Source of the DNA: Atrichornis clamosus
Lineage: Eukaryota > Chordata > Aves > Passeriformes > Menuridae
DNA length: 64,000 nt
Assembly: GCA_013400975.1 (NCBI GenBank)
Contig: WBMZ01011601.1
Coordinates: 62,001-126,000 of the forward strand
Direction of reading: 5' to 3'
Part shown: piece by piece, positions 36,463 through 49,631 of the stretch
Layout: every line of letters starts with the position of its first letter
How positions within the stretch are numbered: position 1 is the first letter of the stretch
Notes under the pieces: model-generated
The model's database searches: none
What the model was told of the DNA's origin: nothing
Seen by the model: only the letters and a program-made list of their open reading frames with translations
Position numbers and translations under genes: made by a program

Positions 36463-38156
36463 GTAAAGATTATTTAAAATACATACAGGGTGATTTTTCT
36501 TCAAAGTGGATGAAAAGATCTCAAGTGGCTTATCTCCCCATTGTCCTGATACCGAAATAAGAAAGTTCGGGGTAGTTAGGCCGTGTAAAAGTAGATTTGG
36601 ATGAATGGGCTCTGAGTTGCATCAGGAGAAATAGTCCCTGGAGACAGTTCTGTGGGCTGTGGATAGCAGGAGTGCAGTATATTCCCTTCATATCTTTTTC
36701 TGTCTCCAAGGCAGCTCCTGTGTCAGTGCCAAGGGGTAAAACCAGTGGTGACCTGGCACTGCTCACAGCCAGCAGAGATTCTCTTCCACTGGCACTTGGC
36801 AATAGAATCAGAAACTGAGAATCTGATCCATAATTTCTCATTAAGTTTGCTAAAGATAGACAATGATGAATGTTTAACAATCTAATCATTTGTGATTATA
36901 ATCACCAACAGTGGATTTTCAAGGAATTAGTAGTAATTAAGCTTTCATTTATAACTCATTAATATGAAAAACAGTAATTCTATGGATTAAATGCTTCCAT
37001 AGTATCTAATGCGGAGGATTTTGCAGACAGAAATATATGATGAACGATCTAGAGTTTGAGATCTCCAAATGAGATTTGATAAAAATATCACCATAGGCAA
37101 TTACTGCTAAATTTCAGCTGGTTTGTCAGACAAATCTATTGCACAGTATCATAACAGTTTACTTAGAATTTAGGCCTCAAGGGAAGCAATCTGTTAAAGG
37201 AGAAAGAGAGAAAATAAATACCTTTCTTCAAGTTGCCAATAAATAAAGCTAATTCATACTGGAGCTATCTTAATTTTTAGTTACATTTCCATTAATTCTA
37301 GGCACTGTTTATTTTCCAAATTATTTTTCTGGGAAAATGATGTTCTACCGCCAACATGCTCAGTTAAATCAATGTATTAACTAGTATGCTTGTTTCTCTA
37401 AGAAGGTACATAGGAGATTGCAGGAATGTATATACCCTCATGGAGAATATTTTACCAGGAGTGTATCATTTTTGAATACAAAACTGCTGAGGTTAGATAA
37501 GTTACTTTATATTCTTTATAAATCAGGAGGCCAAGGAAGGTGAATGTCACTATAGGTATGTAATCAAAACCTTTTACTTATCATTATATATTCAGATTAT
37601 GAAAGTCACGTCAAAGTGATGCCATTTCTAGCTGAAGTTAGCTCTATCTGGAAATTCTTGGTTTACTTGCCTAAATGCCTGAACATAAACTGAATTAATT
37701 AGGCATGTGAGTATCGACTTAATGAATTTACATAACTGGCATTTGTGTCTGCACTGTAGAAAAATGAACTTTTGTTTTTGGACTGCATCTGACATATTAG
37801 TGACCTATCAATCGTCTTTCAGAATTCAGTAAAAAGCAAAGGTTTTATTGCTTGATGTACCCATCAAAAGTGGAATGGTGCAACCAGTCAATGTGATGCA
37901 ACTCAGCTCACATCACTGTTTTCTGGAACAGGAAAAATGTCAGAGTAGTGTGTTCTGTATAAAGGCAGAGTTTGTAAGTTTTTTGGTGGGGCTCTGTGCT
38001 CAGCCAAAACATTGATCTACAGCCAGGCAATGTGCTTTTTAACAGCGAGAACTTATTTTTCAGTTGTAGACCAGTATTTTAATTCTTTCTGTCATTCAAC
38101 CTAATGTAGCACTGTCCTAGGTGTTACTCAAAGGCAATTATTGTGCTATCTGTATT

Positions 38157-38220
38157 TATACTATAAGCATATGAGTATATACATGTATATGTGTATATAT
38201 GCACATGGGTATGTGTTAGG
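38157..38220. repeat. Degenerate TA/TG microsatellite
   Basis: An alternating purine-pyrimidine tract including GTATATACATGTATATGTGT followed by ATATATGCACATGGGTATGTGT. Confidence 0.7.
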
Positions 38221-38958
38221 AGTGTGTTAAAAAGGAATCTTTCTGCCTGTTCATACTTGTGATAGTGCAGAGTATCAAAATAGGACACTGGCACTTCTAA
38301 AAAAACATTTTGAGGAAATGTTTTACTTCAAAAAGAACTTGCCAGTCTTTTACTTCTAAGATGTGACTGAAAAAGATATGGCTATTCAGTGCACTGACAG
38401 CTGGGTAAAGCACCTCGATTAACAAGAAATTAGCCAAAACTGAACATGCTTATCTAGACTGGGAGAGTAGCTAATGACTAATGTTACTCTATATGGATTT
38501 TTGATATGCAAAATCTGTAATCGAAGTATTTCTTGGATCATCTGAACCAAAATGGCATCTGGTCTTTGCTACTCCTACCCAGATACAGGCTCCTGTGCTG
38601 GGGTAGGTAAGAGCTGCACAACATTGGCTGAATCGTGTGGTTATATTCAGTGTAGCTCCCTGGGCAGTGAATGCAGGCGCTTGTTAGAGACCCCTTATCT
38701 CCTTTAAGAATACCATCATTAATTCTACATTAACTGCATTCCCTCAATTGTAGGCTAATACAGGAGCTTTCTAGATCCCAGTGTGAATTGGAATAAACCT
38801 GAACTTGTTTTCATCTATATTAAACTCTCCATAGTGCCAACAATTAACTCACTCTGGGCATTTATCTTTGCCCATTTGCTGAGGTCCTCTGAACAGAGCC
38901 TGCTGACAACCTTGGCTTGCAGCTTTACCCCAGTTACAGAGTCTCCAGCACTGGGACA

Positions 38959-38999
38959 TGACGTCCTAGAAATCTGGTTTTTTATCACTCATGACGTCA
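38959..38999. promoter_or_regulatory. Pair of CRE/ATF-like motifs
   Basis: A perfect palindromic CRE, TGACGTCA, lies at 38992-38999. A one-mismatch copy, TGACGTCC, lies at 38959-38966, 33 bases away. There is no CpG island or gene start nearby. Confidence 0.3.
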
Positions 39000-41900
39000 T
39001 CTGTGATGCAGGATTCACATTCCCAGGGAGCATAATCTGTTGGGTGTGACAGCCGATAGCTGATCTGAAGGCCAGACCAACTTCTATATAGATGCAGTAA
39101 GCATTTATTCATAAGAAAGATGGCCCTGAGAAAGTGAGATTTAGCCGTGGAAATATTCTCTCAACAGAGCTAAGAAATCCAAAACAAGAAGAGAACTATG
39201 CAACAACGTTCAAGCACCTGGTGGGTTGTTTGTTTTTTTTCTCAAATGCATAAGAGCTGATGTTATATTGAACCAACAGACAATAATGTAGCAGTTAGAC
39301 GATCAAGAACCTTGTAGCACAAATGATAAGATATTAAAATGTATAAATGGAGACTATTTATTAAAATACAGCATTTGCCTAGAACCTCTGCACTGTACAT
39401 TTTGTTATATCACATCCGCCTCAACAGCGACAGTTGGGGGAGTTCTGCTTTCCTTAAATTGCACATATAACTGGTGATACATTCATTGTGAGAAGGTTTT
39501 CTTCCATGTGAGTTTGGTATTATTTTAAAAGTGGTTGAGTTGATTGCTGTTTCATACTCACACCAATAGCATTCCCCTGGGATTTTTCTTTGCTAGCTTT
39601 CAATAAATTATGAGAGATAGATCCCAACACTTTTTTGTCAATATAGGATTGAAAATCAATTTAATATTTAAAAAGAAAATCAACGAAATATTGAGTCTGC
39701 AGGAGAAAGCAGCAACTGAGTCATCACATTTCTGGACTAAATTTTAATATCACATTTTTAATCTAGAAAAGTAAAAAAGCAGCTAAATTTCACCCTGGTC
39801 AGATAGACTACTAATTTAAACTAATGAGAAATCCTAGCTACTTCTCAGCTTGAATTTTTCCTTCAGCTTAATTTCCATGATCAGGTAGCTGTCTCAGTCT
39901 TATGCCAACCTCTCAGCAAAATAAATTTGACATTTAGACAAGTGCGGAGGAGAAAAATTCCATGCTAACAATTTTTAATAATCCTAATTAATTATTGATT
40001 AGTGCTAATGACAGCAAAAAAATTGATTTGCTGTTTGCGCTGAGCTGAATTAATTTACTTGTAAGATGAAAGCAATTAACCACTAAGACTAGCAGTGATA
40101 ATGTATTAATCTCCCATTTCTAATTCACTATATCAATAAAAAGGTGTCTGTTTGTTAAGTGATAAGCGAAGGAAAGCAAGGTAATTTTAGGTGGTAAATC
40201 TTTCATTGCATTTATCACCAGTGTGTTGTGATTTCTTTCAACTACAAAAAATAATACATGATTTGGAGAGAAAAGCTGTACAAACCTTGGTAGATACAGA
40301 TATTTTTTCTTACAGTACCCTTTAGGTAGCAATAAATGACCATGTAGGACCAACCTCTTACTTCTGCGTGTCTTTCAGCTGCTTTGTCAATATTTATAAC
40401 AACTGTAGTTTTTCTCCAAGTATTCTAGCACTTAACTTACACAACCAATACTCAGCTTTTATCTGTAGAAAAATCTATGCTGCCTTTGGCAAGTTCTGGA
40501 TTTAAAAATGTTTTTTCTTCTCTTTACTTACTAGTATGGTCTCATACTAGTCAGGTATACCCTCTGCTTGTGACAGGCAAACAGTATTTTTGCTTGTTAT
40601 TCTTTTAATTGTCAAAATTGAGTATTTAAAAATCAGCATTGAAACCACATGCAGTATTTCACCGATAGCACATAATGAGCATCATATTCCACTTTCAAGC
40701 TTCTGTTTGGTATTTCCCATCTGTAGGTCCAGCCATTATCTGGCCCCTTAGTTTACCTCTTTGTATGAGAAGTCCACGGTCAACAGGCTATTTATTGGAC
40801 CATACAGATGACAAGTATATGTCCCCTTATTGGGTTAAGTGAAGGTGGCCCATCCACCTGTGTCAAAATGGTAACATTTTAAGTGCGGGTGGTTCAGTCT
40901 CTCAGCACCCCTCAATGCAAAACAGACTTTGTCCAGCTACTAGGACTACTTGTTTTGATGACTCTTCCCCACCAGGATCTTCTAATAATATTATTTCATT
41001 CCGAGGTATGATCACACACTTCATAATTATGAATATATTCTGTTTCAATGTGTGAGGTTGCAGTTCGAAAAACTGGAAACACATAGACTGGAGACAGATC
41101 AGGTTGATCACCAGAATGAACCATAGTCATAGTGTAGCAGAAGCCTAATTATTGCTTTTTTCCCCCCCTTTTCCTTGGTATATACCATAACAAAAAGCAG
41201 TGTTAAGGAAAGAGAGAGCTCTGCTGGTATTTAAGAAGATGTATAAAAACCTTTTTTAAGTGTAGGTGGTGTTGATTGGAAGGACAATGTTAGTTGACAC
41301 CATGAGCTTCTTAGAGATGCAGGCAACATTGCCTGTTAAAAAGCGAGGAGATGGTGTGTGGTGACGTGTTGTATATGCAAATGTCCTGTTCTGAATGAGA
41401 CATCATTTCAGGGTAAAGAGATCCATGATGGTGCTTGGGTTACAAGTGACCAGGAAGATGGAGATGTTGCCCATGGAAATCAAAAAAAGTGTTCAGGCAG
41501 GTTAAGAACTCTGGATTAGACCCTTTAAGCTCAGCATGACTCAGAGGATTGATGTGAGAGACAGAGGCTGATTTTTACTTTTGTGCAAAAGAGGACTGAC
41601 TTAAAAGGAGAGGTAGTATTGCTGAGCTAGAATAGAGGTAGGAGCTAAATCTGTTCTCAGAAGAGAAGATGAGAAGATTTAAAAGGGAAAGCTGTCTGCT
41701 GATATTCTATCAAGAAGAATTCTCTCAACTATGAGTAAAAAGAGCTTTCATTTGAGGACCTTTCAACTCATGATTTCAAACTTCTAGACTACAGTAATCG
41801 TTTTCTCTGCAAAACTACTGATGCTGCCAAACTCCACCTTTCTGTCGATGTGTATTTGCTAATACCTCAGTTTTATTTGTTTACACATCTCAAGACACTG

Positions 41901-43889
41901 CATGTGTTGAATTATGTTACATTCTGAAAAGATCAAAGGTGAAATGGTGTAACAGCCACATCAATTATTTATGAATCAAGTCATGATGCTGAAGGTGTCA
42001 TGATTAAAGTACAGCTATGGCTCAAAAGAAAATGCTGACCTCTACTCCAGGCTAGCCTAATGCAGAAACTGGTATATCAAAGTTGTTTATTTTTAAATTG
42101 TCATTGTTACTGAGACTGCCACAGCAGATGAAACCCAATAGCATCAGTGATTCTTGAATCCAGGCATGGAAGAAATGCCCACTGTTGCAGATCTCCTGTA
42201 TGTCCTGGTGGGTTGTCACATGTTCACAGAATACTCCAGAAGACATTGCCTTCTTTCCTGAGAACTTAATGCTCTTAGGGGAAAGGGAAGTTTCTACTTG
42301 TGTTGTAGCATCATGTAGAGCTGGACTGGAGCTCCAGTGGTGAAAATGAAGCTATTTAGACTCCTGGCACCATGGGCTGCTGCATGAAGGTTCCTGAGCT
42401 GCTTCTGTCCTTCACAGTCACTGCATGTGCAGCACTGGCTTAAAAGAACACACTTTAATCCATGACAGTTAGAGATAAATCAAGACATAAGAAAACTTGG
42501 TACAGATTGCAGGGGTGATCCCACACGCTGCATGCAAAGTTATTGATGGAAAATGAACACATGCTGCAAGAAAGCCTGCTTGGAACATCTGTCAGGATTA
42601 TAAATAGCTGCATATTCCCAGAAGATACAAGAAGGTTAAAAAGAAAAAGATACTCTGCTTTGTGCCTGCTGCTGCTAGCCAAAATATACATTAATATAGA
42701 TCATAAGGTAGGAGAGAAATTGGTAGCCAGCAGCTGATCCAGGTGAAGTCCATTTCTTACTAGTAGCTCTATTCTGAAACTCCACAAGCATTGAGAAAGC
42801 CATGGGGAAGCAAGCAGAAATAATTAGGGAATCTGTAAGTTTAGAGTAAAAATAAGTCTCCTGCTACTGACCCCTACTTCAGTGCTTTGCAGGGCTTGGC
42901 AGTGTCCATAAGCTGCCAAAAATGTGTCGATGGAGAATGGAAATGGCATTACCCAAAACAGGTTTAAAGAGCATCCTAACATCCCTGTGCAGCACCCGCA
43001 GCTAAGCTTCATTTCTGCACCTACAGACACACATTACACAGAGCCAGCAGAAGAGGATGTGACAGGACAGGAAAATAACATTTCCTCATGTCTATAACCT
43101 GTTTTCCCATTCTCCTGGGGTGGAGACTGTTGTTTCGGACTTTGTACCTTCCTTAGTAACCTCAGGGGCTTAAAAACTTTTTGGAAATGAACACACACTA
43201 TGTCCTTAAGAACAAGTCATAACTTCCAGACTGTGTGGGATACTGATGCCATCCTGTCTAACTGCTAACACGAGGAACCTGTATCTACAGCTCCAGCTTA
43301 GAAACCATGAGGGAACTTTGCTCAGCTTTGTTAGAGTGTTCTCCTAAGTAAGGATGAATTTTATCACATAAATAGATTTTCATTCAAGAAAGCACTTTTG
43401 CTTTCTAATGTACCTCTAAAACAAAATTCAGATATATTGCTTTGGTATTAAATTTGTTTGGGAGCTCCCACTGTTACCTCAAAGCTGTGTTTCACTTCTA
43501 AAGCATTATATTGAAGCAGAAAGATATTCGCAAGTCAGTTTTTAAAATTATCATATTTTGTTTGAGGTGCATTCATGTGGGGTGAGGAAAGACTCTCTTC
43601 AATGTTTTTATTGTATCATTTACATTGCAGTCAGGTTCTCGATAGCCCCCTTGGCAACTATTCAGTATTTAGTCTCCTTTAACAAATCCAGACAGGACAG
43701 GAGGCCACATACCACACCACTTAGGGATGACCAGAGCCCTTCTCCTGACCCGAGATCCATCTGGGCACAAAGGGTAAAAATCTGTCTGGTTGCAGCCACC
43801 CTATTCCGGGAGCATAAAAGCTCCTTCTTATTCCTTTCTCCTTGTCCTAGGGCTTCATTGTAGTAATGCTGGCTACAGACTAGCAAATG

Positions 43890-44075
43890 AGCACAGCCCT
43901 GCTATGTGTCCTCCAGCAGCTATGGGAGTGGTTGAAGTCCTCTATGAGAACAAGGACTTCTGAGCAGGGGGCTGTCCCTATCTGTGTGTAGAGGACCTCA
44001 TCCGCTCGGTGTTCCTGGTTGGGTGCGAGTGCGTCTTCCTCCTCAGGTCACCTGTAGCAGAACCCCACATGCTTA
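43890..44075 (-). mobile_element. CR1 LINE ORF2 fragment (APE endonuclease domain)
   Basis: The minus strand encodes GFCYR, then a stop, then PEEEDALAPNQEHRADEVLY and EVLVLIEDFNHSHSCWRT. This matches the CR1 endonuclease block GVCYRPPNQ...LVLMGDFNHPDICW: the FNH motif is intact, Gly-Asp is changed to Glu-Asp, and a stop replaces the first proline. It is an inactive relic. Both flanks lose similarity to CR1 as I know it, so it may be rearranged. Confidence 0.8.
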
Positions 44076-44414
44076 ATATAAAGTATGCATATGTGCTTAA
44101 ATGCCACCAGGATGCCTGGAACAAACTTTTACAGGAAAAAATGTGATCAGCCTGAACTGATGTGCATCAGCCTGTATTTGAAGCACAGTGCTTTCAAATG
44201 CTTTGTCAAATCCCCTGTGTAACTCTTGTGTGCATTTGATTTAATTGTGATAACGCTAGGGAAAACCATCTGATTTTTTAATGTACTGTACCCATTGCTA
44301 AACCTTGTGTGAAGGAAACCAGCAGGAAGTAAGTGTAGCATGAGAAAGACTGATGTTCAGATTTCTCCTGTATCACTCAGGCTGTAACTAATATCAGCCA
44401 TTCCTGCTGTTAAT

Positions 44415-44415
44415 A

Positions 44416-44446
<31 letters not shown>

Positions 44447-44456
44447 AAATAAGGGC
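44415..44456. repeat. (AAAT)n microsatellite
   Basis: About ten units of AAAT/TAAA in tandem, essentially uninterrupted. Confidence 0.95.
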
Positions 44457-45327
44457 TCTAAAAGAAGCTCACACAGCACCATACTGATGAAAAAAATAGA
44501 AGGCTTAAGTTTGGACTCCTGCCTAGCATCCTTGCAAATTCAAACCTTCATTAGAATTTAAATGGGAGGTGTAGGGGGTGGGGGGGGAGCAGTCTGTTCT
44601 GGAGCAGACAAACAGGGGCTGCTTCACTCTGTCTTTCTGAATCATTAAATTCACCAGAGCTTGTGTTATTATTTCCATTAAGTGTTAAAACTGTCTTTAA
44701 AGAAAAATTGCTATCCTCTTCAGGCTTTTAGTATGTACTCTGCAAGAGACTAAAAACATTCATTAGCATTGGTGCCACCTTCTGTCCTTCCATTCAGCCA
44801 GAAGCCTGCGTTGGATTCCCCATCTCCTGTTTAGGCCGAAGGCTGCTCAGGGCTCCTGCCCTACGTTTGGTTTTGCTCCTTTTACAATGACACAGAAGAA
44901 GAGGGGACTATTTCACAAGAGATTGGTTTAGCGTTACTAGAAGAAGGATCTCTGAAAATGGTGTTGTTTATATCACTCAGAACAGTGCACTACATGCCAA
45001 AATCCCATGTCATTCTCTGGATTTACTAATCTATGCGCATAGACTTGGACTGGTGACAGTCCATGCAAGCAGAGTAATTAACAAAGCATTAGTTTGATGA
45101 CAAAATACTTGCAATTTAAGCATCTTCTTTGGGATTTCTCTGTGACACAGGCAATTTTTTAGTCCCAGCTTTTGTTGTCTATGTTACGTCCAGTACATCC
45201 ATTCCAGTCTCTGGAGAAACACACAAAGCACTGAGTGTCAGCCACTATTAAAATTAACTGAAATGAGTAAGATAAAAGGCAAGCCTAACCATACTCATTT
45301 AATTTCAGCAGCTGTTTCTTTCAGCAG

Positions 45328-45397
45328 CTTGTAAGTCTGTGTTGTGTCCTAGATTATATAGGCTTGTAAGTCTGTGTTGTGTCCTAGATTATATGGG
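45328..45397. repeat. 35-bp tandem duplication
   Basis: CTTGTAAGTCTGTGTTGTGT followed by CCTAGATTATAT is repeated at 45328 and 45363 with at most a one-base difference at the end, so the duplication is recent. Confidence 0.95.
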
Positions 45398-48300
45398 CTA
45401 ACTTGTCACCAGTCATAAGAGACAGAAATATACTTTGGAGCATACCTGGAAGCAACATTTTTCAAGTCTATCTTAAGAATGAGTAGTTATTAAAAGAATA
45501 AAATAATATCAAGAGATACTAGCACTTCTTACAACCTATGGACAGGAAGTACTTTAATCATCCCCTAGTCTCTTTGCTAAGAACATGGCCTTAACTGAAA
45601 GTGGGTCCTGGCCATGGGATGACATAGGTCCAGCTGCAACAGATTCATAATTTCAAGTTCACTGACTGACTAATTCTTATTACAACTTTAACATTTCTTA
45701 CTTTGAATCTTTGGTAAGGCACAGATGACCAGGTGAGCTCTAGCAGTGGCAGGAACTGAGTGCTGTTCTTTCCACATCAGCAGCAAAGGAGTTAACAAGG
45801 CAGTATCTGAGATTCATACTGGCCCCAGGATCAAAACAAAGCTAATGGCAAGTGACAACCTGCTCTCCTGCAGCTCCAGCTGCAGAATCCCTATGGCAAC
45901 TTAGCCAAAATGAAACTGTCCTCACCCACGTGTCTCTGCAATTGCGGGAAGCTCTCTCTGAGTGCCCAAAAAAGCAAGTGAACGTGGCAGCTGATATGCT
46001 CTCTTGTCACCACAGGGATAAGGTATAACTTCAGCAATTTTTTGCAGAGACCATCTTATCCAGATCATCTCCGTAACAAAAACCATGACTACTTTTCACT
46101 CTTATTCTTAGCAAAAAGAATCCTCATGAAAAATCCTGCAATGCTCAGCAGTGTGTAATTCACTGATCTCTCCAACAGCCACAAATCAGCAGTAACCTGG
46201 GCTTTTGAATATATTGTTAGCGTGATAGACAGAGAGCATGAACAGAGACTGAAACAGATGAGTATAATAAAGACATTTTAATCATTAAGTCCTCCTTAAT
46301 CCAATCTTTGTACTTGAATTTACAGAATCCATGCTACAAGGTTTGTATTTTAACATCAGTACATCATCGAACACTGATGGAGGGGTCCCAACACACTTAG
46401 GTTTTTAAAAGTCTGAAAAATCTGAAGAAACCTTCAGAAAACATCAAACAATCTTTAAGCAAGTTATGTTCCCCACTAGGAGCAGGGAAGGTAGCAGAAT
46501 GCTTTCTGTCTCTCAGCTCTTTGTATTACTTCTTTGTTCTGTACTGTCTGTGAATAAAGTTTGTCTGAGCACATGAATTAGCATTTACTTGAGGCTGCCT
46601 TCCCATTCTCCTAAGTCTTGATATTTTGGTTCCTGTAACAACAAACGTCATCTCACTTTTATTTCAGTTTCTTTTCAGCTAAATATAAAAACCCTAATAA
46701 AATTTCTTCAGATTTAATTTTGGAAACAAAGGAATTTCCAGATTCCCCCATGTCAATGCCAACTGCAGTCAAATACACTGCAGCTCTGGAGCTCCAGCTA
46801 AAGCTATTTAATGTTCAGGGGAGTCAACCCAACTTTTCTGTGTTTACGATAAGCACATGAAGAGTCCATCCTTTTTCAGGATTTTTGAGTAACTGGTCAC
46901 TCATGACCTTATTGAGTATAGTATTTCTTGTTGTTTTCCTGCACTATGAGGTCAGGAAGGTTGTGTTTTCAGGTGGATTGGCCACTGACAGGGCACTAGA
47001 TCAGCTTGAAGGCTGGTGATTCCTATACTCCAAAAGGGCAGTAATAGAAGTTCACTGAAGCTTGATTTTAAGAAGCATTTTGAGGAGAAGATGTGATAGG
47101 AAGCCCAACAAGTTTTGAGGTATTTTGCACATGCCCCAGACATTTGGTATCATGTTTTGGCCATCTGTCTACAGGCTAGATTCTTATTGGAGCACAGACA
47201 GCACTAGTCATGAGCCCTGGAGCTGTGATCCTGATGTAGGGTGAGTGGTGCAACTACATGATCGGAGATGGGAGAGTGCAGTTAGATCTTGGTTATTTCT
47301 GTGCACCATATTTCTGACACATCACTGATACAACAGATTCACTGAGTAAATGCTGCCTATGTGGCCAGATGTACAATAGCCCATTGTTCCTAAACCTGTA
47401 CAAGAGCAGTCCATTAGACATTATTAATGGAGGAGGCTTTTGATCACTGCTGCTGCACATTTAGTAATTAAAAGCTGTAATACATATTGCAACTACAAAG
47501 AAGTATTCATTATTTACTATTTATCCATGTAACATTTTGAACATTTCTATGGGACTTAATCATTGTCTAACACTTATTTTTTTATATTAATTCATTTTGG
47601 ACATTTTTTTTTGTCGGGGATGTAACTGCAATGCTACCAGCAAAGGGATTTCCAGATTTCCCCATATCAGAAATGCATGTTGACTGGTGAAATCTTCAAG
47701 AGATACATGAAGACTTGAGAAAGGTCATCCTAGGAGTCTTAGAGCTGTACAGCCAGCTGACTGGGACTTGGGCTGCAGCAGACTGGTTCATTTATGCACC
47801 AATGCAATAGCATTTTAACCTACAGCTGTGGATACAGAAACTATGGAATTGGATGTTTTGAGCCTCACCTTAGTTTTCCACTGAAGGACATGCAAGAAAC
47901 TCGATACTTCCCCAATTTTATTTCACTGTATTGAACTGTCAGTCTAGTATATGTCATCACACCACAGTTTCTATGGCTCTTATTGGATCCAATTCATACA
48001 GAGCTCTGGTTCACACTCACGGGGCAAATTCAGCAGCCAGGAAGGGACAACCATCCTTGAATTACTGATGCCAAAGAAGTAGAACTCTATGGACCTTTTA
48101 TTTATTTTTTTTTTTTTTTTTGCTGGTAGGCCAGAATATGAGATATGAAAGTTTCCCTGTAATCCAGACTGGAATATTAAGAAGTAACAGTTGCTGGCTT
48201 TGTCCGTCTGTAGAAGAAAAAAAAATTCTGTTCAGTCTTTCTTCAGTGTAAATACCTGCTACTGAATGAATCTACTTGTTTCTGAGACAGCTGAGAAGTT

Positions 48301-49331
48301 GAGACTTTATTGTCTGAGGCTTAAGAAATCCTCGCTTGCATTCACTAGACTTTGATGTAAAATGTTCAAGAAAAGGTTTGTTTAAATAGGAGTCATATCT
48401 GTGATGATTTAAGAATATAAGCAAGGTGGGCCTTTGACAGTGTGGTAAAATCTTATCAAACTAGCAGAAAATTGGGTAAAAAGGGTGTGGTTTTCATTCT
48501 ACCCAAAGGGCTTTTGGGCAGAAATCTCTTCTCTGTATTTTCAGCTGCATCAGGCAGTCAAATGGAGAGGTAACCTCGCCACACAAGCCTTGTCTCTAGC
48601 AGTAAGAAATATTGTCTATCCTCACCTGCTCTGATATAAAATTGCTATAATTCGTAACTTGATTTTCTTCTCAAACTTCTTCTCATTGTCTGAGTGTCTT
48701 GAAAGGATTTAAATAATAACACATTTCTCCATAATCAGGTTGCCTCCCAGTAGAATAATGTACCTCAGTGTTAAAGCAAACAGCCCTTCTACAACCAATA
48801 TAATAAACCCCAAATATTTTTATTATTTTTCATGGCATGACCAAAGTACTCATAGAAGAGGCAGTGTGGATGTCCTGGGTTTTAGGGATGTAGTAAAACA
48901 ATGTATTCGCCCCATCTGCATCAGCCCTGATGAGCTGTTAATGACAGGTCGTTTGCAACAACTGCCCGGTGCATGTTTGGCCCCTTGGGCTGCGAGCTGG
49001 GGTTAGATAAGATAAGGGGAATCCTGTGGTGAGGTGGGGCCTCTTTTGGCTTCACAAAAGACAGCTGGGAGAGCTTCCCCCTGAAAGCACCAACAGTAAT
49101 CACACCCATACTAAGAAGAGTCTTCTGGGTTAATGGGCCATCTTGGGCAATGGGCAGCTACCCAGACCCTCCCAAACTATCTTATCTCATCATTCCATGC
49201 TCCACCCTGGGGGAGGCACTGGACATTCCTGCCAGAATATAATGAAGCCTGCCTGGACCCTGGCACACACTCTCCGGCACTGACTCAAGGAGCTGCAGAG
49301 GAGAGGANAGAGGACCACCGCTCTCAGCTGG

Positions 49332-49469
49332 CTGCAACCACCACTCCCACTGGACTGCAACCACCACTCCCACTGGACTGCATTCACCACTTCCACTGGA
49401 CTGTGTTCACCACTTCCACTGGACTGTGTTCACCACTCCCACTGGACTGCAACCACCACCTCCACTGGA
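49332..49469. repeat. 23-bp minisatellite inside the LTR, six copies
   Basis: Units begin at 49332, 49355, 49378, 49401, 49424 and 49447, exactly 23 bases apart, each of the form CTG-(C/T)(A/G)-CACCAC-CCACTGGA. The unit varies mainly at the fourth to seventh bases (CAAC, CATT, TGTT). An ambiguous base lies just upstream at 49308. Confidence 0.95.
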
Positions 49470-49609
49470 CTGCAGCCTCCCTGCCTCCCCTGCCTCACCA
49501 GTGCCCCTACCTGGGTGTGGCTGTAGCTACACCACAGGGGAAAGGGGGTGACAGGCAGGAAGTCTGTTACTGGTGTTTGTTGTTGTTATTGTTGTTGTTT
49601 GTTCTGTTG

Positions 49610-49631
49610 GGTTATATATATATATATATAC
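49610..49631. repeat. (TA)n microsatellite in the LTR
   Basis: About nine TA units directly after a (GTT)n-like tract (TGTTGTTGTTATTGTTGTTG), both within the LTR at 48871-49785. Confidence 0.9.

Larger units (their letters stand above)
36463..43889. other. Intergenic, no gene recognised
   Basis: Non-coding DNA. It contains a TA/TG-rich microsatellite at about 38157-38220, a CRE motif pair at 38959-38999 and an AT-rich patch at 39960-40090 dense in homeodomain-type TAATTA cores. The short open frames have no recognisable domains. Confidence 0.55.
44076..48865. other. Intergenic, no gene recognised
   Basis: Non-coding. It contains an (AAAT)n microsatellite at 44415-44456, a 35-bp tandem duplication at 45328-45397 and a T-rich run at about 48099-48121. 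A stretch of about 30 bases near 46727 recurs with few changes near 47641. No coding exon was recognised. Confidence 0.6.
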
